Shown piece by piece: positions 1 through 5,925 of a stretch of DNA of 8,177 bases. Below the pieces are notes generated by a model, which was not told the origin of the DNA, did not search any database, and saw nothing but the letters and a program-made list of their open reading frames with translations. The DNA lies in the NCBI GenBank assembly GCA_016214425.1, contig JACRON010000170.1, positions 1-8,177 of the forward strand. Reading direction: 5' to 3'. Within the stretch, counting starts at the first letter, position 1. Each line of letters begins with the position of its first letter. A program made the translations under genes and the position numbers. The stretch comes from Nitrospirota bacterium (GTDB lineage: Bacteria > Nitrospirota > CAKKRA01 > 9FT-COMBO-42-15).

Positions 1-1
1 G

Positions 2-1171
2 AATGCCATGTGCAGAGGCGAATCAGGCGTAGACAAAATTACGCATTTTGACGCAAAGGACATGACATCCAGAATAGCAGGCGAGATAAAGGGTTTTGAC
101 CCTGCTGACTATATAGAGCAGAAAGAGATAAAAAAGATGGACAGGTTCATCCAGCTTGCAGTTGCTGCAAGCCAGATGGTTATGGATGACTGCGCCTTAA
201 AAATTACTGATGAAAATGCGCCAAGGATCGGTACAATTGTTGGCGCAGGCATGGGCGGGCTTTCATCCATTGAATTCTTTTATAAGAGGCTTCTTGAGAA
301 CGGTCCAAGAAGGGTTTCCCCCTTCTTTATACCCATTGTTATAATAAATCTCGCTGCTGGACAGATAGCCATCCGTTTCGGCTTAAAGGGACCTAACAGC
401 GCTGTGGCAACTGCCTGTGCATCCGGCACACATGCCATTGGCGATGCATTTAAGATAATCCAGCGCGGTGATGCTGATGCCATGATTGCAGGTGGGTCAG
501 AGGCATGCATTACAGCAATTGGCTTTGCAGGTTTCTGCGCTGCAAAGGCCCTCTCTACAAATAATGATGAGCCAAAGAAGGCGAGCAGGCCATTTGATGC
601 AAAGAGGGACGGTTTTGTAATGGGTGAGGCTGCCGGGCTTTTGATGCTTGAGGAGCTTGAATTTGCCCAAAGGCGCGGTGCAAGGATATATGCAGAGGTT
701 GTTGGCTACGGAATGAGCGGAGATGCATATCACATTACTGCTCCGTCTCCTGACGGCGATGGCGCTTACAGGTGCATGAAGGCTGCTGTGGAAGACTCTG
801 GCCTGCCTTCAACCTCAATACAATATATAAATGCCCATGGCACATCTACAAAATTCAATGATGAACTTGAGACAATGGCAATAAAGCGGCTCTTTGGTGA
901 ATATGCCTATAAGATACCTGTAAGCTCTACCAAATCCATGACAGGACATCTTCTTGGCGCAGCAGGCGGCGTTGAGGCTGTTGTCAGTATATTGACAATT
1001 GTTAATGGAATAATACATCCTACAATTAATTATGAGCATCCTGACCCTCAGTGCGACCTTGATTATGTTCCGAATAAGGCAAGACAGGCAAAGGTAGATG
1101 CTGCAATGTCCAATTCCTTTGGTTTCGGCGGCACAAATGCCTGTTTGGTTTTTAAAAAGTTTGAAAAATAA
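2..1171 (+). CDS. fabF: Beta-ketoacyl-ACP synthase II (KAS II), 5'-partial
   Basis: This thiolase-fold condensing enzyme elongates acyl-ACP with malonyl-ACP in cytoplasmic type II fatty-acid synthesis. The catalytic Cys-His-His triad is visible. Counting from the Met encoded at position 8, Cys137 lies in TACASG (bases 416-418), His277 in NAHGTST and His314 in GHLLGAAG. The spacings of 140 and 37 residues match E. coli FabF C163/H303/H340. The C-terminal NSFGFGGTNACLVF motif is intact. The frame stays open to the window edge (Asn-Ala before that Met), and the alignment offset implies about 26 N-terminal residues are missing. The ATG at 8 is therefore internal and the true start lies upstream. 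rnc begins 22 nt after the stop; fabF-rnc adjacency, usually with acpP before fabF, is common in bacteria. FabF rather than FabB is favoured by overall similarity. Nothing looks damaged. Confidence 0.96.
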   Translation, partial: NAMCRGESGVDKITHFDAKDMTSRIAGEIKGFDPADYIEQKEIKKMDRFIQLAVAASQMVMDDCALKITDENAPRIGTIVGAGMGGLSSIEFFYKRLLENGPRRVSPFFIPIVIINLAAGQIAIRFGLKGPNSAVATACASGTHAIGDAFKIIQRGDADAMIAGGSEACITAIGFAGFCAAKALSTNNDEPKKASRPFDAKRDGFVMGEAAGLLMLEELEFAQRRGARIYAEVVGYGMSGDAYHITAPSPDGDGAYRCMKAAVEDSGLPSTSIQYINAHGTSTKFNDELETMAIKRLFGEYAYKIPVSSTKSMTGHLLGAAGGVEAVVSILTIVNGIIHPTINYEHPDPQCDLDYVPNKARQAKVDAAMSNSFGFGGTNACLVFKKFEK

Positions 1172-1193
1172 TGGTTCAACAGGCTTACCATAA

Positions 1194-1901
1194 ATGTTAG
1201 AAGATAAATTAGCAAACTTCCAGAAGATACTCGGCTGCACCTTTCATAATACCAACCTCCTTATTGAGTCTGTAACACACAAGTCGTATATCAATGAGAA
1301 GAAGAACAAAAATCGGAAAGATAACGAAATATTAGAATTCTTGGGTGATGCAGTGCTCAATCTTATTATCAGTGAATATCTTATAAAGACCTATCCACAC
1401 CTTGCAGAGGGCGACTTATCAAAGATAAGGTCAATGGTTGTGAATGAATCAACACTATCAGATATTGCAAGAAAAATAGATCTGGGGAATTATCTCTTCC
1501 TTGGCAGCGGCGAGGAGCAGAGCGGCGGCAGGAATAAGAATTCCATACTTGCAAATGCCCTTGAGGCAATAATCGCAGCTATATATTCAGACAGCAATTT
1601 AAATGGGGTCGCTGCTTTTGTTATCAGAAATTTTGAGGATATAATAAGGATATCAGCAGAGAAAAAGGTGTCTTTTGATTTTAAGACTGAATTGCAGGAA
1701 TTTTGTCAGAGGTGCAAACTGCCGCTTCCTGTATATAAGGTATCAGGTGAAAGGGGGCCAGAACACGAAAAGGTATTTGAGATTGAACTTTTGATTGACA
1801 ACAAGGTATTTGGAAGGGGCAGCGGAAGAAGCAAGAAAGAGGCGGAGCAGATAGCAGCAGAAGAGGCGATAAAAAAATTAAAAATGCAAAATGCAAAATG
1901 A
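1194..1901 (+). CDS. rnc: Ribonuclease III
   Basis: This Mg2+-dependent double-stranded RNA endonuclease processes rRNA precursors and structured mRNAs. The 235-residue protein has the usual two-domain layout. The endonuclease domain spans about residues 5-150 with signature NEILEFLGDAVL at 44-55 (E45, E48 and D52 match E. coli E38, E41 and D45) and E72 in AEGDLSKIR. The dsRNA-binding domain spans about 163-232 with the GRGSGRSKKEAEQIAAEEA core. In the second metal-site motif, ILANALEA, E124 matches the catalytic E. coli E117, but N121 stands where E. coli has D114. The last codons (KMQNAK) come from an A-rich repeat. There is no clear Shine-Dalgarno before the ATG, so coupling to upstream fabF translation is possible. 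The stop overlaps the longest possible ispE reading frame. Family assignment is secure; full activity with N121 is unproven. Confidence 0.96.
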   Translation: MLEDKLANFQKILGCTFHNTNLLIESVTHKSYINEKKNKNRKDNEILEFLGDAVLNLIISEYLIKTYPHLAEGDLSKIRSMVVNESTLSDIARKIDLGNYLFLGSGEEQSGGRNKNSILANALEAIIAAIYSDSNLNGVAAFVIRNFEDIIRISAEKKVSFDFKTELQEFCQRCKLPLPVYKVSGERGPEHEKVFEIELLIDNKVFGRGSGRSKKEAEQIAAEEAIKKLKMQNAK

Positions 1902-1914
1902 AAAATTGAGGAAG
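1874..1914 (+). repeat. AT-rich 41-nt element at the rnc/ispE junction (copy 1)
   Basis: This A-rich segment contains a short tandem of aaaatgc units and ends in aaattgaggaag. It aligns without gaps to bases 3137-3177 downstream of spoVG, with 33 of 41 positions identical, including the first 12 and 11 of the last 12. Here it encodes the final residues and stop of rnc and supplies the purine-rich sequence just before the ispE ATG. Low complexity inflates the similarity, so common origin is likely but not proven. Confidence 0.45.
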
Positions 1915-2784
1915 ATGAAACTACTTGCGCCGGCAAAGATAAACCTCTTTTTAGAGGTCGTAGACAAGAGGATTGACGGCTATCATAATATCCGCACAAT
2001 TTTTCAAAAGATTGAATTGTTTGATGAGCTTTCTTTTGAAGTGATAGGTGATGGAATAGAGCTTGCTGTTTCAGGCGCATCCCTTCCAACAGGGCATGAT
2101 AATATTGTATACAGGGCAGCGAAGTGTATAATGGATTATGCAAATATCAGGAAAGGGGTAAGGATTCATATTAAAAAGAACATCCCTCTTGCCGCCGGGC
2201 TCGGCGGCGGCAGTAGCGATGCAGCAGCAGCCTTATTAGGCGCTTGCAGCCTCTGGGGCATAGACATTTCTTTTAATGAATTATTGGTAATGGCAGCAGA
2301 CTTGGGTGCGGATGTACCCTTCTTTTTGTATGGCGCCTCTGCTTTGGGACTTGGAAGAGGGGATGAGCTTTATCCAATAAATATGCCTTGTCAAATGCAG
2401 CTCCTTATTGTGAATCCGTGTATTGAAATATCCACTGCCTCTGTATATCAGAAATACGATTCATTGAATAATACAAAAATGTTATTGACAAAAGACGAGA
2501 AGGATATTAAAATTATACGCTTTATGCAGGGTGAAGTAAGTATTAAAAATATAGGGGGATTTCTTTATAATGACCTTGAGGCTGTTGTGTTTAACGATTA
2601 TCCGGTCGTTAAGGAATTGAAAGATGAACTGATAAAACATGGCGCAGCAGGAAGCCTTATGACAGGGAGCGGTCCAACAGTCTTTGGGGTATTCTTAAAT
2701 GAAAAGGAGGCGATGAAGGGGGCATCTGAATTGGAAAAAAGGGGTTATAAGGTCTGGGTTACTAAAACCCTCAGAGATAATTAA
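1915..2784 (+). CDS. ispE: 4-diphosphocytidyl-2-C-methyl-D-erythritol kinase
   Basis: This GHMP-family kinase phosphorylates the 2-hydroxyl of CDP-methylerythritol with ATP, a step of the cytoplasmic MEP pathway to isopentenyl diphosphate. From this start the protein is 289 residues, close to E. coli's 283. The N-terminal LAPAKINLFL carries Lys8, the glycine-rich ATP loop PLAAGLGGGSSDAAAAL is at 91-107, Asp133 in GADVPFF is the probable catalytic base, and the C-terminal GHMP motif MTGSGPTVFG is at 249-258. The ATG at 1915 was chosen because the conserved domain begins at once and the frame then avoids overlapping rnc. The frame is open upstream to an ATG at 1891, adding eight residues, with a TTG at 1906 also possible. 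The AGGA at 1909-1912 is only 2 nt from the chosen ATG, so the start is less certain than the identity. Confidence 0.93.
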   Translation: MKLLAPAKINLFLEVVDKRIDGYHNIRTIFQKIELFDELSFEVIGDGIELAVSGASLPTGHDNIVYRAAKCIMDYANIRKGVRIHIKKNIPLAAGLGGGSSDAAAALLGACSLWGIDISFNELLVMAADLGADVPFFLYGASALGLGRGDELYPINMPCQMQLLIVNPCIEISTASVYQKYDSLNNTKMLLTKDEKDIKIIRFMQGEVSIKNIGGFLYNDLEAVVFNDYPVVKELKDELIKHGAAGSLMTGSGPTVFGVFLNEKEAMKGASELEKRGYKVWVTKTLRDN

Positions 2785-2830
2785 GATAGAGGGTTAATTT
2801 CAACCAAGGTTAGAGGAGGAGATTTGTAAT

Positions 2831-3130
2831 ATGCAAGTAACTGAGGTCCGTGTATTTCCGGTAAACGAGGATAAGCTTAAGGCTTATGTAACAATCACAT
2901 TTGATGATTCCTTTGTGGTCAGGGATCTGAAGGTGATCAAAGGCAACAATGGTATGTTTGTTGCTATGCCGAGCAAAAAGAGGAAGGACGGCACTTTTAA
3001 GGATACAGCACATCCTTTAAATAATGAAACCCGTCAGATGATTGAAACGAAGGTTTTAGCTGAATACGAAAAGGAATTGGCAAAACAGGCAGAAGGTTCA
3101 GCAGGAGCAGATGCACAGGCAGGGGCATAA
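2831..3130 (+). CDS. spoVG: SpoVG family nucleic-acid-binding regulator
   Basis: SpoVG proteins are small site-specific DNA- and RNA-binding regulators, first known from Bacillus sporulation and septation but widespread in non-sporulating bacteria. This 99-residue protein matches the family from its first residue: MQVTEVRVFPV, then LKAYVTITFDDSFVVRDLKV, IKGNNGMFVAMPSKK and a KDTAHPLNNETRQMIE segment leading into a C-terminal helix. The tail after about residue 85 is rich in Ala and Gly and looks disordered. A strong purine-rich Shine-Dalgarno (AGGAGG at 2814-2819) lies 11 nt before the ATG. ispE ends 46 nt upstream, and the ispE-spoVG-prs order resembles Bacillus, although glmU, which lies between spoVG and prs there, is absent. 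The regulatory target cannot be told from this window. Confidence 0.93.
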   Translation: MQVTEVRVFPVNEDKLKAYVTITFDDSFVVRDLKVIKGNNGMFVAMPSKKRKDGTFKDTAHPLNNETRQMIETKVLAEYEKELAKQAEGSAGADAQAGA

Positions 3131-3136
3131 AGGGTC

Positions 3137-3177
3137 AAAATTAAAAATTTAAAAATCAAAAGTCAAAATTGTGGAAG
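3137..3177 (+). repeat. AT-rich 41-nt element downstream of spoVG (copy 2)
   Basis: This is the second copy of the element at 1874-1914: shared aaaattaaaaat start, shared aaattg-ggaag end and equal length, with 33 of 41 bases identical. Here it lies wholly between genes, starting 6 nt after the spoVG stop. It also forms part of the left arm of the imperfect AT-rich inverted repeat over 3134-3242. Confidence 0.45.
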
Positions 3178-3208
3178 AAGATTTTAATTAAAATAAAATT
3201 CCTTAATT

Positions 3209-3236
3209 TTGAATTTTACATTTTGAATTTTAAAAT
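3209..3236 (+). promoter_or_regulatory. Possible sigma-70 promoter for tRNA-Gln
   Basis: A -35-like ttgaat (3209-3214, 4 of 6 consensus bases) and a -10-like taaaat (3231-3236, 5 of 6) are 16 nt apart. They would start transcription a few bases before the tRNA at 3247. In such AT-rich DNA these matches can arise by chance, so this is a weak prediction. Confidence 0.22.
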
Positions 3237-3246
3237 TTTTTGTGTT

Positions 3247-3321
3247 TGGGGCGTCGACAAGCGGTAAGTCACGAGATTTTGGATCTCGCATTCCCAGGTT
3301 CGAATCCTGGCGCCCCAGCCA
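3247..3321 (+). tRNA. tRNA-Gln (anticodon TTG)
   Basis: The full cloverleaf can be traced. The acceptor stem TGGGGCG pairs with CGCCCCA (3311-3317), followed by discriminator G and an encoded CCA (3319-3321). The D stem is GAC/GTC around AAGCGGTAA. The anticodon stem CGAGA/TCTCG encloses TTTTGGA, placing anticodon TTG at 3279-3281, which reads CAA (and CAG by wobble). The T stem CCAGG/CCTGG encloses TTCGAAT. The weak U-A first acceptor pair and overall sequence fit bacterial tRNA-Gln. All stems pair perfectly. A tRNA-Gln between ispE and prs also occurs in Geobacter-type genomes. Confidence 0.97.
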
Positions 3322-3357
3322 CTGTTTTGATACATTTATAACCGTTTTGCTTTGTAG

Positions 3358-3499
3358 CAGCCTGTTGACAAACTAAGAGAATGCCCGAAAATGTCATTCC
3401 CGCAGGCTTTTAGCGGGAATCCAGAGTCTTGCCTGCCTGTCGGCAGACAGGTAAATTCAAGAGATTCTGGGCATGAATAAATACTTTTTCAACAGCCTG
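3358..3499. repeat. Composite nested inverted repeat (MITE/REP-like) upstream of prs
   Basis: Several symmetric arms are nested. The outer arms are cagcctgttga (3358-3368) and tcaacagcctg (3489-3499), complementary except for one base. Inside them atgccc (3381-3386) pairs with gggcat (3469-3474). Next comes a hairpin with perfect 8-bp stem attcccgc/gcgggaat (3396-3403, 3413-3420). Then ccagagtcttg (3421-3431) faces caagagattctgg (3458-3470) around an inner perfect stem cctgtc/gacagg (3436-3441, 3446-3451) with loop ggca. There is no coding frame of note. The GC-rich hairpins contrast with the AT-rich surroundings. It resembles small non-autonomous or REP-type intergenic repeats, but no second copy exists in this window to confirm mobility. 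It separates tRNA-Gln from prs. Confidence 0.6.
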
Positions 3500-3520
3500 G
3501 TAGTCCAAAAAGGATAAGAA

Positions 3521-4465
3521 ATGTCAAAGGACTTGAAGATTTTTTCAGGAAATGCCAATATTGCTTTGGCAAAAGGCATATGCGATTATCTAAAGATGCC
3601 CTTAGGTGATGTAACTGTTTCTACATTCAGCGATGGGGAAATAATGGTGCAGCTTAATGAGAATGTAAGGGGCATGGACATATTTATTGTCCAGCCATCT
3701 TCAAATCCAGTTAACAGGAGCATAATGGAGCTGCTGATAATGATAGATGCCTTAAAAAGGGCGTCTGCCTACAGGATTACAGCAGTTCTTCCGTATTTTG
3801 GATATGCGAGGCAGGACAGAAAGGTGCAGTCAAGGGCGCCTATTTCAGCAAAACTGATTGCTGATCTGATTACCGCGGCCGGGGCGCACAGGGTCATTAC
3901 AATGGACCTTCATGCCGGACAGATACAGGGTTTCTTTAATATACCTGTTGACCACCTTTATGCTACGCCTGTAATACTTGACTATTTGAAGAAGCTTGAC
4001 CTTAAAGATTTAGTTGTCGTCTCCCCTGATGCTGGCGGTGTGGAGAGGGCAAGGGCATTTGCAAAGAGACTAAAGGCATCCCTCGCAATTGTTGATAAGA
4101 GAAGGGATGGACCGAATGTCTCTGAGGTTATGAATATCATAGGTGAAGTTGAGAATATGAATGCCATGCTTCTTGATGATATGATAGATACTGCAGGGAC
4201 AATAACACAGGCAGCAGATGCAATAAAGAAGAAGGGCGCTAAGAAGGTGATTGTGGCATGCACTCACGGAATATTTTCTGGCAGCGCCATTAAAAGGATT
4301 AATGACTCTGCAATAGAAGAGGTAATTTCAACTGATACAATTCCATTAAATGATAAATATAAAGAGTGCAGGAAAAAGATGACCGTGCTTTCTGTAGCAC
4401 CGCTGCTCGGCGAGGCAATAAAGCGCATACATGAAGAAGAGTCAGTTAGCTCATTGTTTGTGTAA
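3521..4465 (+). CDS. prs: Ribose-phosphate pyrophosphokinase (PRPP synthetase)
   Basis: This enzyme transfers pyrophosphate from ATP to ribose 5-phosphate to make PRPP, the precursor for purines, pyrimidines, NAD, histidine and tryptophan. The 314-residue length is typical of class I enzymes. Visible motifs are FSDGE (36-40), the ATP-binding PYFGYARQDRK (91-101), the signature VITMDLHAGQIQGFF (125-139) with His131, the catalytic flexible-loop KRR at 193-195, and the PRPP-binding loop LLDDMIDTAGT (217-227). The C-terminus ESVSSLFV is the usual family ending, so the protein is complete. AGGA at 3511-3514 sits 6 nt before the ATG. The upstream gap carries a nested inverted repeat that could affect transcription. 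rplY follows after 77 nt that include a repeat shared with the end of hppA. Confidence 0.98.
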   Translation: MSKDLKIFSGNANIALAKGICDYLKMPLGDVTVSTFSDGEIMVQLNENVRGMDIFIVQPSSNPVNRSIMELLIMIDALKRASAYRITAVLPYFGYARQDRKVQSRAPISAKLIADLITAAGAHRVITMDLHAGQIQGFFNIPVDHLYATPVILDYLKKLDLKDLVVVSPDAGGVERARAFAKRLKASLAIVDKRRDGPNVSEVMNIIGEVENMNAMLLDDMIDTAGTITQAADAIKKKGAKKVIVACTHGIFSGSAIKRINDSAIEEVISTDTIPLNDKYKECRKKMTVLSVAPLLGEAIKRIHEEESVSSLFV

Positions 4466-4482
4466 TATAATTTGATATTTGG

Positions 4483-4536
4483 ATTTTGATATTGTTTAGA
4501 ATTTCGGATTTAGGATTTATTTTAATTTTTAGGAGG
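4483..4536 (+). repeat. Intergenic repeat between prs and rplY (copy 1)
   Basis: The first 18 bases (attttgatattgtttaga, 4483-4500) recur exactly at 7856-7873. Weaker similarity continues through a 'ggattt-agg' stretch (13 of the next 18 bases identical) towards a T-rich segment ending in the Shine-Dalgarno AGGAGG. Here it lies between genes and leads into the rplY ribosome-binding site. The other copy supplies the end of hppA. Confidence 0.55.
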
Positions 4537-4542
4537 TCTTAG

Positions 4543-5298
4543 ATGCAAAAAATTGGATTAAACGCAGATATCAGGGAAAAATCTGGAAAGGGCGCAGCAA
4601 GGAGCATAAGGCGCGAGGGCAGGATACCAGGTGTGCTTTACGGCCAGGGTTCTGCTAAGACCATAAGCCTTAACCCTTCTGATGTCCTGAAGATTCTTCA
4701 TTCTGAATCAGGTGAAAATGCCCTGATTAATCTGAAACTGAAAGAGAAAGACAAGGAGTTGGAGAAAATAGCAATTCTCAGGGATTTCCAGAGGGACCCT
4801 GTTAATGGCAAGCTGCTTCATGCAGACCTATTTGAGATTTCCATGGACAAGCCTATCAGGATAAATGTCCATGTAGAGATAACAGGAGATGTGCCTGCAG
4901 GCGTCAAAGAAGGCGGGCTGCTGCAGCACAATATGCGTGAGATAATGGTTGAATGTCTGCCTTCTTTAATACCTGACCATATCAGGATTGATGCATCCGA
5001 TCTTAAGATTGGAGATATAATACATATTCGTGACATCAAGGTTGAGGATGGTGTCAGGCTTCTTGATGACGGCGGCATGGCTGTTGTATCTGTAGCTGCG
5101 CCGATATCCGAAACTAAGCTGGAGCAGATGCTTACAGTTACACCTGCTGAAGCAAAAGAGCCTGAGGTTGTGGCAAAGGGTAAGGAGGCAGCAGCGCCTG
5201 CTGAAGAAGGCGAGAAGGCTGCAAAGATAGAGAAGGCAGAGAAGACGGAAAAGGCAGAAAAGACAGAGAAGGCAGCAAAGGCTGAAAAACCCAAGTAA
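4543..5298 (+). CDS. rplY: 50S ribosomal protein L25 (general stress protein Ctc type)
   Basis: This protein binds 5S rRNA in the large ribosomal subunit; the long form is the Ctc/TL5 type. The N-terminal L25 beta-barrel spans about residues 4-95 with the family pattern REKSGKGAARSIRREGRIPGVLYG and RDFQRDPVNGKLLHADLFE. The second, Ctc-specific domain spans about 100-190, with PVNVHVEITG-like and VECLPSLIPDHIRIDASDLKIGD segments. Residues from about 200 to 251 are a low-complexity Lys/Glu/Ala tail with three imperfect six-residue repeats (KAEKTE type). The 251-residue length is above the usual 200-220 because of this tail. An excellent Shine-Dalgarno (AGGAGGT, 4531-4537) lies 5 nt before the ATG. 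The prs-rplY-pth order is widely conserved. The tail is probably disordered and basic/acidic mixed; its function is unknown. Confidence 0.96.
   Translation: MQKIGLNADIREKSGKGAARSIRREGRIPGVLYGQGSAKTISLNPSDVLKILHSESGENALINLKLKEKDKELEKIAILRDFQRDPVNGKLLHADLFEISMDKPIRINVHVEITGDVPAGVKEGGLLQHNMREIMVECLPSLIPDHIRIDASDLKIGDIIHIRDIKVEDGVRLLDDGGMAVVSVAAPISETKLEQMLTVTPAEAKEPEVVAKGKEAAAPAEEGEKAAKIEKAEKTEKAEKTEKAAKAEKPK
5233..5286 (+). repeat. Three 18-bp tandem units encoding the RplY Lys/Glu/Ala tail
   Basis: Three in-frame 18-bp units (5233-5250, 5251-5268, 5269-5286) encode KAEKTE, KAEKTE and KAAKAE (residues 231-248). The DNA units differ at several third positions, so the array is not a fresh duplication. 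Such tandem codons can expand or contract by slippage, so tail length may vary between strains. Confidence 0.7.
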
Positions 5299-5312
5299 AA
5301 TGGTAGCAGAAG

Positions 5313-5876
5313 GTGAAACTTATTGTCGGTCTCGGCAACCCTGGTGGCGAGTATAAATCTACAAGGCATAATATAGGTTTTATGGTGATTGATAAACTCG
5401 CCTCTGACTTTGGAATAGCTGTTGAAAAAAAGAGATATAAGTCATTATATGGCATGGGGGGTATTAATGATACAAAGATTATACTTTGCAAACCCCAAAC
5501 CTTTATGAACCTCAGCGGCAGTGCAGTTGCTTCAATGCTCAGGGCATTTAATCTCAGGGTAACAGACCTTATAGTTATCTATGATGACATGGATCTTGAC
5601 CTTGGAAAGATGAGGATAAGGACAAAGGGTGGTTCAGGCGGGCACAGGGGGGTTAAATCAATTATTGATGCTATTGGTATAGACTCCTTTATAAGGTGCA
5701 GGTTTGGAATAGGAAGGCCTCCACTGGGTATGAATCCCTCTGAATATGTCCTGACCCCTTTTAAAAAGGAAGAGCTGCCGGTAATTAGAGAGGTGTTTAA
5801 GAGGGCAGTAGATGCCATGTCTCTTTTGGTAAAATATGATGTGATGGTTGCAATGAACAGGTTTAATAAACTTTAA
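5313..5876 (+). CDS. pth: Peptidyl-tRNA hydrolase
   Basis: This monomeric cytoplasmic esterase releases tRNA from peptidyl-tRNAs that drop off the ribosome. The 187-residue protein has the family motifs GLGNPGGEY (6-14, Asn9), TRHNIGF with catalytic His19, KPQTFMNLSG (60-69, Asn66), the YDDMDL acidic motif (Asp91/Asp92) and GGSGGHRGVKSI (106-117). In the last motif Arg112 stands where E. coli has Asn114 (GHNG); I believe GHRG occurs in many other bacterial Pth proteins. Translation must begin at the GTG at 5313: an in-frame TAG at 5304-5306 lies just upstream with only two non-start codons between. No properly spaced Shine-Dalgarno is seen, and rplY ends only 14 nt before, so translational coupling to rplY is likely. 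The pairing with rplY and prs fits a translation-related operon. Confidence 0.97.
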   Translation: MKLIVGLGNPGGEYKSTRHNIGFMVIDKLASDFGIAVEKKRYKSLYGMGGINDTKIILCKPQTFMNLSGSAVASMLRAFNLRVTDLIVIYDDMDLDLGKMRIRTKGGSGGHRGVKSIIDAIGIDSFIRCRFGIGRPPLGMNPSEYVLTPFKKEELPVIREVFKRAVDAMSLLVKYDVMVAMNRFNKL

Positions 5877-5925
5877 GGGGGAAATGAGACTTTCCGCCTA
5901 ATTCTAATCTTAAAAGGAGGGGGTT

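Larger units (their letters stand above)
3134..3242. repeat. Imperfect AT-rich inverted repeat between spoVG and tRNA-Gln
   Basis: The left arm (3134-3170) is the approximate reverse complement of the right arm (3205-3242). Both are built from caaaatt/aattttg units separated by a purine-rich spacer. Without GC pairs it would make a weak RNA hairpin. It does not look like a standard terminator, though the right arm ends in a run of T just before the tRNA. It may be a decayed mobile or recombination-derived repeat. Confidence 0.4.

Noticed and set aside
8..10. ATG at position 8 as the start of fabF
   Set aside because: The frame is open upstream and conserved-residue spacing shows about 26 N-terminal residues are missing, so this Met is internal.
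3365..3392. TTGACA (3365-3370) with gaaaat 16 nt later as a promoter for prs
   Set aside because: The -35 match is perfect, but it lies in the terminal arm of the inverted repeat and the -10 matches only 4 of 6 bases, so chance or repeat content explains it equally well.
5300..5302. ATG at 5300 as the pth start
   Set aside because: It is out of frame with pth; the in-frame TAG at 5304-5306 leaves GTG at 5313 as the only workable start.
4818..5369. Long minus-strand open frame of 183 codons opposite rplY
   Set aside because: It is antisense to a clearly real gene; its Ser/Phe/Ala-rich product mirrors the Lys/Glu/Ala codons of the RplY tail and matches no known family.
5880..5895. Small hairpin ggaaa/tttcc between pth and hppA as a terminator or regulatory element
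   Set aside because: The stem is only 5 bp with a 6-nt loop and no following T-run; too weak to support.
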